From Rhynchosporium graminicola (lineage: Eukaryota; Ascomycota; Leotiomycetes; Helotiales; Ploettnerulaceae), in contig FJUW01000018.1 of assembly GCA_900074885.1 (NCBI GenBank), forward strand, positions 379,748 to 443,747: a stretch of DNA of 64,000 bases, given 5' to 3'. The translations under genes were made by a program, and so were the position numbers. The notes beneath the pieces were generated by a model. That model saw only the letters and a list, made by a program, of their open reading frames with translations, was not told where the DNA came from and ran no database searches. Positions within the stretch are counted from its first letter, which is position 1. Every line of letters begins with the position of its first letter. Shown here one piece after another: positions 1-11,212 of the stretch.

Positions 1-3000
1 GGATCTGAGTACCTCGTTGAGTGCGGGTTGCCATGAAGCCACCAAAGATCTCTCGTCTCTTTTGAGGCATTGCATGATGGGATAACCAGAGCATCAGAAC
101 ATTTCCAGTCCTTCTCACGATAGCTAGGATCAGAAGCAGGAGGGTCGATCAACACAAGTGACATTATGAGTGTTATGTACAGTGAGCTGAGCGCAGTGCT
201 CTACAATTCGACGTTCGAGACATCTAGAATCAGCTTACCTAAATCAAGGGCGGGGATGACGACTATATAGGTACAAGTAGAAGCCGTGAGATACCAGATG
301 TTGCCCTGTGAATGAACCGAATTCCCACAACCATCATATGCCACTCACTGTCTGAACCGGGCTATACTTTGCGCTTTCCCAGTCGGGAGATTTTTCTCGG
401 GCACTTGCGGAGCGAGATAGTGGTAGCAACAGCCAACCTTACCGTTATGGAATCCACGAAGGGCGCGATAACCAAAGATGGCACTTGGTTTGATGCCCTT
501 AGTATGGGGCTCTTTTACACGTCATGGATCTGACGCGGAATAGCGTGGATGTTCAAAATGCTATTTTCGCCGCGCGGCTGGTCAATGTTCTACAACTAAA
601 CATATATTCTCCGGGCAATAAGTGATAGCGGGCAAACCTGATAGCCTGCCTACCTTACCTATATGTAAGCGTGAATCTAGCGGGACACTAGCGAGGCTGC
701 AAAAATTGTATGGCATACCTAAGCTAGCTTACTTATAGTAGACCAGATATCTCAGACTATTAAACTTCATCTTAGCATTTTACATAAGAGGTATAGTTTA
801 CTATCTAAATCTAAATTGGTTAGTTTTTAAAATACATGACTTACTGACTAATATATGTTTACAGTATATTATACTTAGTATCATATCAATTAATGAAATG
901 AGTAATTCGGAAACATGATTAACTTGATAACTACTCGAATCGATACAATAATCTGTTGACCTATTTCAAATAATTAAATTAGTTCGGCTTCAATTGATTC
1001 ATTATTATTACTTCACTGCGTCTTGGCGGCTTGGCTGCTAGCCAGAATTCGGACTCCTGAAATGGCAATCATGAAAGTAGGCGAAAGTGGGATTCGAGAC
1101 ATGGGTATCGGGCAAGAAACATCGGCTCGGCCCTCGTGGCCGGGATGTCCTAAAAATTGTTAAATAGTGGAAAGCCAAGGTGCAAGCCCAACTTGCCGCC
1201 CGCCCGTGCTCGTGCCCGAAAATCGAGTTAAATCAAAAGCAGTGTCGGACTCTATTTGTTCCGAATGATAACTCTCTGACTCTCCAACAATTTACATGTA
1301 TCTCCTGCTCATCCGCGTGTGTCCGACGCCCTTCCTTCAGCAATTGCTTAACAGTAAATCTGCCACGTGTCCCTGTTCTGTTCAGCAATGTTAGGAAACG
1401 AAGTCTAAGCTGCAGTGGTATTAAGTAGGGTAATTTCTCTGCCGATATTCAAGCAGTTTGCATTATGCCCTTTTTGAAGTAGCTTCGGCGTGGCTTCTCA
1501 TTGTGTAAGGTTAGTCGTGAAAGATATTGATACGTACCAACAAATGTTGTTTTGTATATATTATGTTCGAGCACTCGGCCCGGTACATTACATCACCAAT
1601 ATGATAGGTTTCATTTTGTGCGGCGACTTCGTTCTACTAATAGATCGTTATAGCCCTATTAAACCACAATTAACCACAATTGTGAGTACTGCACTCCATC
1701 TCTGCTGAGCACATAACTTGAAATGAGGAATACCCCTACATTTGAGCTGACATGACCTCTATTTATAGACTATGGGACTACTTGACTCACAAGCCGAGAT
1801 AATCTACCGAGCCTCTACATATTTTTCATTTTTAAGAGTGAAGTCGAAGTAACCGTGTTTATTGATACTCGCTTAGTTGTCTTGGCAGACTTCGGGGGCA
1901 GTATCGGATTATCCTTCCTGTCAGTGCTTGGGGTGGACACCCTCTCTGAACTTGCTCAAACAATTCGAAAGCGTGACTGTACTTCTCGGAATTTCTTTAC
2001 ATTTGATTCGGGTTTATTTTCTTGTTTCCTCTTCAAGACAATCCCATTTGTCAGACTGGAAACGAGGTAGGAATGCCCACCAGGTGCAGCTACGAGTCTT
2101 GATGCTTGTGGAATTCGAATACTCGAGAAACACATGGACCACGAAGACTCTGCTCATAAAGACTTGGGATTATCCGAAGTACATGCGACTACTTCGCAAA
2201 CTTCGGGTCCTTGCTCTTTTATGTGATCACATGATGCCGGGATCTCAATGTACACGATTTGCCGAATGTCGAGGAGAGATGTAAATCCAGGAGAGCGGAA
2301 TCAATTGTAGATTACGACCGGCCTCGAAAAATCTAGCATGCCGCCTCTCTTCTTCAGAGTAAGATATTCACCACATTGATCCAGCAAAGAAACGTGACTG
2401 CAAATGCGTTTCGGACGAGGTTACATCATACAACTACGAACATGATTCTACAAATATGGACGAATCTGGCTATTCACATCGGCTGGACTACTTAGTTGGG
2501 ACATTTTCCCCAGGGTTCGTAATGGAAGGATTACAGCATTTTCTCCATTCTTGAATGCTTTTCTCAGCTCTAGTCAGTTTTCAAGTCTTTGGCTGCTTGG
2601 CATTTAAACTAGTTCTGTCTGCGCAATTGATGCTTTTCATAATACCTGGATGGTCTTAATGCAGGTCTAGCAGGATTCACGAGAAGTGATTCACTATGTT
2701 ATTCGCTAATGCTGAGTCGGTAATAGAAGATGTCAAGTATTGATCAAAGCCTAGTAAATACTTCCCAGTGGCATTTTGCTACGTACTTGAAGGTAACATC
2801 TTCGAAAAAGTGTTTGCTGGGCCAGATCGCAGTGAAATGATACTTGTTTATCAAGTGATCTCCTGCGTGTATATATGTGAACTCATAAACTAATTTGTTC
2901 CTATTTCGGGGCAGTGTAATAACACTCATCAGATAGTAACAAAGAACGATGAAAAAGCTATGATGATGTAAAAACAGTTGTAGATGCATTGAGAATATAA

Positions 3001-3710
3001 TTTTCAGAAAATAGCAAGACCAGGTTACTCACTCACAACTGAGAGCTTTCAAGTCCCCATATTTATCATAAGATCGAATTATGATTCTTTCGTATAGCAC
3101 GCGCGGACTATAGTTTGTTACACACTCAAGTAGGATTACAAGATCATCTTCTATTGGGATATCCGGGTAACAAATCAGAGCGATAAATCAAGTGATCGGC
3201 ACCGTGGAGAGGCACAGCCGGGCATGGGGCGTCTTCAGCACCGGGCAAGCGATAAACTGCTTCCTATGCCCGAGCATGCTGCATATTGACCAACTGTGCA
3301 TAGATAAGAGCAGCCCTTGTGTATCGGTGTTGGTTCACATGAGCAGTGACATTTTCAGCTGCAAGCAGCATGGTATCCTAATCTCTGAGCTTCTATCGAT
3401 GCCAAGAATACGAGTCGGGGGAAGTGATAATGCGCTCTGTACGGGATCTTGGGTTGCAGAACAGACATGAAGTAAGACCAGTAATTCTGTTTCTTCCAAG
3501 CCGATAACTATGTGGACTTCCTCTCTCCGAAACTACGTTCTTTGCTGCAAGTTATTGATTCCTGAAATTGATACAAGTTCCCTGGTGGTTCGTCCCTCAC
3601 CTGTCAGTAAGAAGTGGGAGATCGCCACCTGCCGAGTCATATTTCCGACTACCAGCCTCGATATCTCAATCCGCAACTGTCAACGAGTGTCAACAAGGAC
3701 AGCAATTGTC
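1..3710. other. Gene-free upstream region
   Basis: I find no convincing gene in this 3.7 kb. Open frames are short, overlap on several strands, lack recognisable motifs and cannot be joined by plausible introns. About 600-1000 is strongly AT-rich and rich in TA steps, and 1700-3100 is moderately AT-rich. This would suit degraded, possibly RIP-affected, repeat DNA, but I cannot name an element. The last few hundred bases presumably hold the 5' flank of the transporter at 3711. Confidence 0.5.
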
Positions 3711-5353
3711 ATGGCTCCAAGGATAGTTGAAAGATTCAGGCTTCGCACTGAGCCTGGATCTTTTGCAAGTGTCAGCGGAGGACTCTCCTCAAACAAGGAT
3801 CTCGATCCGGTACCTTTCGAATCTAACGAGCGAACATGGACCTGGCCTTCACTTCTAGGGTTCTGGGTAGCAGAAGCATTTTCCATATCCATGTATCAAG
3901 TTGCGAGTTCATCGATCACAAAAGGCTTGAGTCCTGGACTTGCCATTACAGCCGTACTTGTTGGTCATCTTTTGGTTTGCATTCCAGCGATGTTAAATGG
4001 TTACATTGGATGTATCTATGGTATCAATTTTCCAGTGCTGATGAGATCGACATTCGGCGTCTACGGTGCATATTTCGAAGTATTCGTGCGAGGAGTCGTA
4101 GCATGTATTTGTGAGTACTGGTATTGATACAATAAAACCGAAGGCAGAGACTGATAAATTCCAGGGTTCGGTACCCAAAGCTTTCAAGGAGGACAGTGCA
4201 TTCAAACTATGTTACAAGCAATTTGGCCATCTTTCAAAAGGTTCCCAAATCATACTCCAGTCAGTGCGCACGTTACTTCGGCGCAAATGCTGTGCTTTTT
4301 CCTCTTCATCATCGTCCAGCTACCTCTGCTCTGGTTGCATGTGTCCAAGTTGAGGTATTTATTCATGGCTAAGACGATCATAATGCCAGTTTTTGGTACG
4401 ACTCTGTTTATTTGGGCTTTAGTCGCTGGTTAGCCACTACCTCGCTTCCGCTTAGAAACAGCCGTTGATACATTATACAGCGAAAGGATTTGGTCCGACT
4501 TTCTCAAAAGGTACCGACATCGTCGATGGTACGCCTGTTGCAGTAGTCTTCTTCCAATGTGTAACGACAACCATATTTCCAAAAGCTACGTTGGACTTGA
4601 ATATGCCTGATTTTACACGTTACGCCAAATACCCGCGCCAAGTCTTCTGGACGCAAGCAGTCGGCCTTTGCGTCCTTGTCAATTTTATGGGATAATCGTG
4701 CTGCACAATTCTTTTCGGCACTGTGCTGGGCATTCGCAGTGATCGGCACCAATATTTCAGCCAATTCGGTCTCCTTTTTTAACGATCTGGCACTTTGGTT
4801 TCCCAAGTGGATCAATACTCGAAGAGGCGCTTACGTCTGCTGCATATTATCTATTGCTGCAACACCATGGAATATTCAACATAGTGCTGCATCATTTTCT
4901 GCATTCCTCGGCGGATACGGCATGTTTGTTGGTCCGATAGCCGGCATCATGATGGCCGATTTCAGGGTCCTACGTAATCGTCACCTGAACCTTGCGTCAC
5001 TGTATCTCCACCCTGATATTTACAGTTTCTTCCATGGGTTCAACCTCCGTGCATTTCTAGCTTTTGCTTGTGGTATCGCGCCTAATCTGGCAGGACTCGC
5101 GAGAGCCACAGGAAATCTGAGTGTGCCCAAGACAGCAACATATGTTTACAGCCTGAGCTGGGTTGTTGGTACATTTGTTTCGTTCGTGATCTACATAGCT
5201 GCAGGCAAAATATGGCCAATAGAAGGGAAGCATGAGGAAGTTGAGGTGATGGAAGGTGTAGATGGGTCCAGTATGGCGGTAAGTGACGAAGAGGGTAGAG
5301 CAACTGGAGATAGCAAGGTCAAGGCATGTCAGGGTAGCAAGCCAACGATTTAA
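3711..5353 (+). pseudogene. NCS1-family nucleobase/hydantoin/allantoin transporter, disrupted by a frameshifting deletion
   Basis: This is a Fur/Dal4-type NCS1 (nucleobase-cation-symport-1) permease, a plasma-membrane symporter for uracil, allantoin, hydantoins or related ring compounds. Exons are 3711-4110, 4165-4428 and 4481 onward; both introns have GT-AG ends and keep frame. Family hallmarks are TWTWPSLLGFWVAEAFS near the N-terminus, WFGTQSFQGGQCIQTML across the first intron, GPTFSK, LNMPDFTRYA, and NRAAQFFSALCW followed by GTNISANSVSF. The frame breaks at about 4687-4694. After VLVNFMG the frame hits TAA (4693-4695), while the following conserved segment WDNRAAQFF continues in the next frame. 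Relatives as I recall them have roughly 25-35 extra residues between these points, so coding sequence is missing and no intron can restore it. The downstream half stays open to TAA at 5351-5353. It lies at the edge of the hydantoin-type cluster. An assembly error could mimic the lesion. Confidence 0.85.
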
Positions 5354-6974
5354 GTGTGATGCCTTGCAACGCGCTATTCGGCTATGTCTCAAGGAGTTAC
5401 AGAGGGCTCAGGAATACACAATTTGCTGGGTGTTAGAAGCTTTTTAGATCGGAGTTGGAGATCCACGGACGACTCTCTTATTTCAAACCCCCCCTTTGCC
5501 TCCCATTCCAACCTTCAGTAATAAAATGCAAAATAGAAATGGAATTCGTTGAAAACGTTCGCTGATCACTCATTGATTGTTGAGCTACTTGGATGCAACT
5601 TTTCGATCATGGTCGGAATTTCGATCTTGGTCGAAAATATAGACTTTGTAAACTCTGCCCTCTACGTCTTTCAGGGCCTGTCAAAGAGTCGTAATTCAGC
5701 ATGATTAATAGATTGATTTGGGTCTGAGGCAAGGTAATACTTAATCACACCAAATTTTCAGGCCACAGCTAAATCGCCATGCGCCAAAATTCTAGTAACT
5801 TGGCGAGTGCATCTAGAGAACTACCTACCCCTCCCATACAAATTTATACTAGAGGGCACGAGTTATTTATATATAATGAAACATTTCATAATTAAGGTAT
5901 CTTGTTACCCCTAAGGCTAAGGATCATAATTGAGGTTATTCAGAGACTTAAACATCGACTGCAATTGCAATGCGAAGGCTTTAGAGAAGGCACGTGGATA
6001 GGTATAAGCTAGGTACATCAAGGGAAAGGGCTATATGCATAGCATAGCGTCAATTTATCATTCAGATAGTATGGTAGATATCACTACAGTGAGTGTACTA
6101 ACAACTTAGAGAAATAGTAATTATGGGGTAGGAGGTATTTATCCAAGATGCCGAGTATAAGGATAGTTTGATAATAAATTCGTCTAAGGGGGCGTAGCAG
6201 TTATGCAGTCTATAAGATATAGTTATGCATATAAATCTTAGTAGTGATAAATGCACGTCGCACTTTCAGCTTGCGTGACTAGTGATGGCGATTTAGTTGT
6301 GGCCTATAATAAAATAAGAACGATTGTACTAGGTGGTGAGAACAATTTTTTCGAACTATTAATAGAACTTGGTTTTGATATTGTAGAAGTACAAGAATTA
6401 ACCCCTGCCTCTACATACGTACGATTTTTCTAAGTCAATCTTTTCACCGATCAGAAGCGGTATGCGTAGGGACGACGGTACTTGGCTAGATAGTATCGAT
6501 ATCAGAAAAAAGCAGCCGATTCTATCGAAGCTGAAATCACCCTGGTAAGACAAAGAGTTGCGAACTCAATTGAGTGACTTAGATATTGGTTCAAGTCAAA
6601 ATCTTTTAGGATTTTTGCGATACTACTATGATAATCAAGTAAAATTAGTGGAGGCCTGAAGTGCTTTTGTGACTTTGATCATCTTCGCGCAAAAGGCTCA
6701 CATGAAGTTTTAGTTTTATGTGAAATATATGTCGGGATAACCTCAAATTGAGTGGTGGGCCTCCAATTCGCTTGGCGCCTGGGATCTGCCCCTCCTGCTC
6801 GGTTATGAACCCCTCGACTATCTTGGAATAGGCCGAAAAGCGCAAGCAGATGGACTTGCAAAAAAGGCAAGTTGAGGTGGAGGGCTCTACGTAATCTCAT
6901 CAGGACAAGGCTATGTGCTTGATCTATCCAGCATGATGAAGAGAAAGAATACCAAAAACTTAATTTGGAGGACT
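5354..6974. other. AT-rich island without protein-coding genes
   Basis: No gene is supported here. The stretch 5800-6450 is very AT-rich with many TA steps. The longest open frame, about 60 codons at 6251, has no recognisable motif. The pol III T-run serving the neighbouring tRNA lies inside its right end. The composition differs from the flanking genes and would fit a degraded repeat. Confidence 0.5.
6954..6958 (-). terminator. Pol III terminator (T5) of tRNA-Trp
   Basis: On the minus strand a run of five T residues lies 16 nt beyond the 3' end of the tRNA gene. That is the expected position and length for a eukaryotic RNA polymerase III stop. Confidence 0.65.
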
Positions 6975-7047
6975 TGAACCACACCCGATTTGAACGGATA
7001 ACCTTTCGATCTGGAATCGAACGCGCTGCCAGTTGCGCCAGCGGTCC
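6975..7047 (-). tRNA. tRNA-Trp(CCA), intronless
   Basis: A 73-nt cloverleaf folds on the minus strand. The acceptor stem is GGACCGC paired with GTGGTTC (two G-U pairs) and an A discriminator. The D stem is GCGC/GCGC, the anticodon stem TTCGA/TCGAA has loop TTCCAGA giving anticodon CCA, and the T stem ATCCG/CGGGT has loop TTCAAAT. The internal promoter boxes fit the A-box (TGGCGCAACTGG) and B-box (GTTCAAATC) consensus. A T5 run follows 16 nt downstream. No intron is present. The gene lies alone in an AT-rich stretch between the transporter and the amidohydrolase gene. Confidence 0.88.
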
Positions 7048-8017
7048 TTCTTGCAACAACTATTTCGATCAACGAACCATATTATTGCAGATTGCACACG
7101 TTATTGAATGCTATACTGCAATTTCTGCCCTGTGCCAAGACTGCACTAGTCAGGTGACATAATAGTCGTCGTAACGAAAGCCTCGAGAATAAATAAGAGC
7201 GAATGCCAGAAGTTATACCCGCAGGTAACTAACACGCAAAGGCATAGAGAAACTTACTCGTTGGCGTCCTTGACTCGAAAATTTCTATTGCCTTATGACA
7301 TTTGTTTGCAAAACGTTAGTTCCCTAAACTTGTTCTGTTAACAAACTTAAGGGTAATTAACTGCTAGGACAGGATTTACCTTTCAGTCTTTGGTACAAAA
7401 GTCATCCAAATCCACATGTTATTGCTCATCTATTCGTGTACTTAAGAATTGCATCGTCAAGGTTAAACTGTATTGATAACACTTTGTGAGCGACCTTCGA
7501 AATGGCACTTTCGGAACCAATTCAACCAAGGAAATTTTCCAAATCAACCGAAAACTCCTCTGCTGGATTCGTGAGCGGTTGAATAATAAAGACACATTGA
7601 AACGTGATATCTCATCAACACTTGTGTAGTGCCAGAGCGAATAGAGGCTTTGAATAATTCTTTGTTGGGGGACAGGTGTAGACATGAATAAGCAAAGAAT
7701 CCTTCGGATGAATGTGAATACCTAGCTGATTTTGACAAGCGAGAACGCCAAATCCCAATATGGATAATATTTTATTCCTCGACCAAAAGATAGAAACATC
7801 TTTTGAAACTCGAGCGTAGTATTAAATAATAGTCAAAAATTTCATTGAAGTAGTTCTTAAAGATATCCGAACACTAGAAATTAATCAATCACTATTTCTT
7901 TAGCAACACGCTCTTTGTTGAATCCGGCCACCTTTGCCTTCGACGGAGAGCCAGGCAACCAGCCGCACTAGCGCATCACATGAATAACTACTCTCTGTTT
8001 ACCCCTAGTGTAATTTC
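7048..8017. other. Intergenic, no gene seen
   Basis: This AT-rich stretch has only short overlapping open frames without motifs. The part near 7950-8017 is presumably the 3' flank of the amidohydrolase gene on the minus strand. Confidence 0.45.
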
Positions 8018-10169
8018 TTATCGCCAGTAATCCCTTTCCCCGTTGAGCATTCCTGTAGCTTCCTGACCGATCTTGCCCACCACAATTCTACCTTTCCCCC
8101 TAACCAAGAATTTTCCATCCCCAACACCACCAATCACACCACCATTATCCAGATCCCAAGCAACCTTTCCCCTCAGGATTGTGTACCTTGGCCAGTTCTT
8201 CACAGTCATACCCTCATACGGTGTATAATCAACACAATGATGAAGCGACTTTTGCTCAATCACTACTCCGCCCTCGAGTTCACTCTCCGGATACCATATA
8301 ACCAAATCAGCATCGCAACCTGGTGCAATATTACCCTTGACACCTTCCAAGCCATACAATTTTGCTGGATCGGAGCTCGTCAGCTGAACGAATCGTCGCA
8401 GAGTCAATCGGCATGTCGCCGCTTCTCCTGCATGGCTGAACAGCAAGGGCAATCTTGTCTCGACACCAGGCACGCCGTTCGGAATATCCTTGAAAACCAT
8501 AACCCCATCTCTCAGTCCTAATCTCTTGCCACCAGAGTGATCGTAAGTAGAGGGTGCATGATCTGAGCTGAAGGTTGTGAAAGTACCATTCGCAATGCCA
8601 CGCCACATTGCTTCCAAATCTTTTGGATCGTGGCGTAAAGGCGGGCTACACACACACTTTGCACCCTCGAAGGCATCTTGCTGGCTTCCTTTCAATCTCT
8701 CGCTTAAAAGGAACAAATATTGCGGACAAGTTTCAGCATGAATGGGTAGCATCCTCGTCTGGGCCTTCCGTACATGCTTCATGGCAATTTCCGAACTCAT
8801 ATGTACGATCAAGATCGGAGTGTCAGTCAACTCTGCTAAACTGATGATACGGTACGTGGCTTCATTTTCGGCAATCTGAGGACGTGCAATGGCATGGAAG
8901 TACGGGTCTCCATGTCCGGCTGCTTCCAAACGAGAGGTAATGAGGGATATGATGTCGCTATTCTCGGCATGTACCATGGTTGTGAAGCCTAGCGAGCGAG
9001 CGGCCATCAGAACGTCAAGGATTTCAGAGTCCCCAAGCTTGAGAGGCTCGTATGTCATGTAAAGCTTGACACTTGTAATGCCCTGAGACATGAGAACCGG
9101 GAGCTCTTTGCTCATAATTTCCGGAGTCGGGTTTGTGAGGATAAGATGGAATCCATAATCGCAATAGCTCTGGTCTTTGGCGCGAGTATGGTATTCTTCG
9201 ACGGTAGGAAGGACCGTGTTTTCGGATTTTTCCTGGGTTGCAAATGCCAAAACGGTTGTATTTCCTCCAGCAATAGCACTTCGACTTCCTGTAACGAAGT
9301 CGTCACCTGTAAGGGAATTGTCTTGAGCTAGGTGGACGTGACTGTCGACTCCGCCGGGTGTGACATAAGCCCCTATGGCATCGATGATTTGAGTATTTGC
9401 ATCTCGGGGTAAAGATGTACCCAAGCAGGATATCTTGCCACCTACAATACCGATCTCAACGCCAAGGGAAAGAGTATCGCTAGCAGTGACCTGAAATCAT
9501 TAGCAAAGATCTCGCTTAGTGCAATGAAGGGTAAAAAGACAAAAATAACACGCCACAAGGTACCGTAAAATGTAGGGATAGTCGCGAATCCCCTGCACGT
9601 TACCCGAGTATAACGACCTTGGATGATCAGCTTTTGAAGCACATCTGAACTGAGACAGCGAAAGCTTGAGTTGATAAAAGAATACAAAAGCACAAAAACA
9701 TACACCAGCAGGTATTCGCGGGTGGTCACCCACCCAACCACCAATCTGCCGATCTGGTGCTTGTTTGTGTATGGCAGAGCGGACGGGATGCCTAGTTCTC
9801 ACCAGTCTATGATCGTATGTGAGAGACCTTGGTATGTTTGCGCATCTACTCAATGTGATAGAAGTGACGCTCGTCAGCTTCAGACCAGACAGAGCCAGTT
9901 AACGGCCTCAACCTCATCGGCTTCGACAAGATCGGATTCTTGATGAAGTCTTAAAGCTTAGATTGAGCTTCTTCGCGGTGAGGCTTTGCAGCAGAACAGA
10001 TTTGTGTAAGGGACGTGCTATAATGACATCGAAGTAGTACTATTACTGGTCATGAGAGCCAGTGGTACCTCAAAAGCAACGCATGTTTGCAAAAAGCTAG
10101 AATGCCGAAATGATAGTACTCAGAACTCACAATGATGCCATTTGTAACGACCAAATCGAATCCCATCAT
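8018..10169 (-). CDS. D-hydantoinase / dihydropyrimidinase-family cyclic amidohydrolase
   Basis: This is a metal-dependent cyclic amidohydrolase that should open a hydantoin or dihydropyrimidine ring to the N-carbamoyl amino acid. The model is exon 1 10131-10169 (13 codons, beginning with two ATGs) and exon 2 8018-9490, joined by a 640-bp intron (minus-strand GTGAGT...TTTCAG), giving 503 aa. The junction reads TNGII|VTASD, the usual first beta strands of the family. Predicted metal ligands are all present: H64 and H66 (GGVDSHVHL), carbamylatable K155 (SVKLYMTYE), H187 (MVHAENSD), H243 (LIVHMSSE) and D323 (FSSDHAP). CPQYLFL and GVPGVETRLPLL are further hallmarks, and length is normal. Spacing and motifs favour hydantoinase/DHPase over fungal allantoinase, but the substrate is inferred. 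It is head-to-head with the carbamoylase, which would take its product. The long 5' intron is odd for this genome. Confidence 0.88.
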
Positions 10170-11212
10170 GTGCCGGTATATGTCTCGTCCACCTTTTCAA
10201 AATTGCGAGCGCAAATAGTGATGCGAAGCAGGACCAGGTCAACCAGTAGGATTAACCTCAAGGAACTTTGACGGGCCAGAATTGCAGAGCAAAGCCAGGG
10301 CGACGGCGACCTTACCCAATACAACAATCATTCCATTACCCCCACTCTAGCCGATAGATTCCAGATGTCTTCGACCCGCGAACCCGACGTCGTCAATTTT
10401 AAATGGACGTCTTCTCCGTTTTCCCCGTCCTCCCGTCCTCCAGCCCGGTCCCGGTCCGCCGACGAATCGAGCTAATTCATTCATCATCATAAAAGTAACC
10501 TCGGGTCTCCGGAGTGCGTGCAGAGTGCGCCGTCGGGCAAGCAATATTAATCGGATCGCCCCACCCATTACCGCACGCAGATACGCTTGTCTCGATTGAG
10601 ACTTGTTTTCTTGCTCTCTCGCTTACTAGACAGACTTTACCCCTTTTCAACTCAATAACACAGCTCTTCATTCCCGATAGTGGGCTGTGCACATGAGCAG
10701 TAACTTAACAGTGGCTTCAAGGCCAGCTAAAAACCGGAACACCCAGCAGGCAAGGACGGCTCAATCTGAGACTTGGATTCATCTATCGAGCTACAGGCCT
10801 CGTGTTGCGGAGACGATGCTCTGCCCGCCATACTGGCCGCTTTGTAGAATAACGGAACGGGAGATCATGGGTAAGGCTGAGTCTCGAGAATATAGTTATC
10901 TTTGGCCATAGTAATCATCCGATAAGTATCCCACTCTTTCCATCTGCTTCAATTGATTGTATCTTTGGCCATCGTACTCGAATAAGTTTCCCACTCTCTC
11001 CATTTGCTCCAGTTGGTTTTGTCGGCTTTTGTGTTGGCTTTAAGTCATCGGTATCCGTCGTCCTTCTACTATCGTAGAGCACACACTTGTTTTTTCTCTA
11101 CACAACCCTCATATCCTTTGCCCATCTCTTCTGCCTCGGGCTCCATCGTGATTTGCTTGAAAACGAGCAATCAGTCAGCCCATCTAAAGAAACACCTAAT
11201 CACCACTCCACC
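10170..11212. promoter_or_regulatory. Divergent promoter between amidohydrolase and carbamoylase
   Basis: This 1.04-kb region separates the two divergent start codons. It contains GATA-type motifs (CGATAG at 10352-10357 and 10675-10680; GATAAG at 10921-10926; its complement-strand form AGATAA at 10896-10901), which are candidate sites for an AreA-like nitrogen regulator. It also holds a short tandem duplication at 10897-11020. No coding frame is convincing. The regulatory role is inferred from position and motif only. Confidence 0.5.
10897..11020. repeat. Two-copy ~62-bp imperfect tandem repeat in the promoter
   Basis: Copy 1 (about 10897-10959) and copy 2 (about 10960-11020) share TATCTTTGGCCAT, then ATAAGT.TCCCACTCT, then CCAT.TGCT at the same spacing. 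GATAAG is intact in copy 1 but is AATAAG in copy 2. The array ends about 190 bp before the carbamoylase ATG. Confidence 0.8.

Noticed and set aside
1877..2284. 135-codon plus-strand open frame
   Set aside because: No motif, no clear start context, overlapped by another frame in the same AT-rich sequence.
6251..6433. 60-codon frame in the AT-rich island
   Set aside because: Short, isolated and without recognisable homology or splice partners.
8018..9424. Allantoinase as the identity of the minus-strand amidohydrolase
   Set aside because: The CPQYLFL and GVPGVETR blocks and the spacing of ligands fit hydantoinase/dihydropyrimidinase, and the neighbours are D-carbamoylase and racemase, not allantoicase or ureidoglycolate enzymes. 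Substrate still needs testing.
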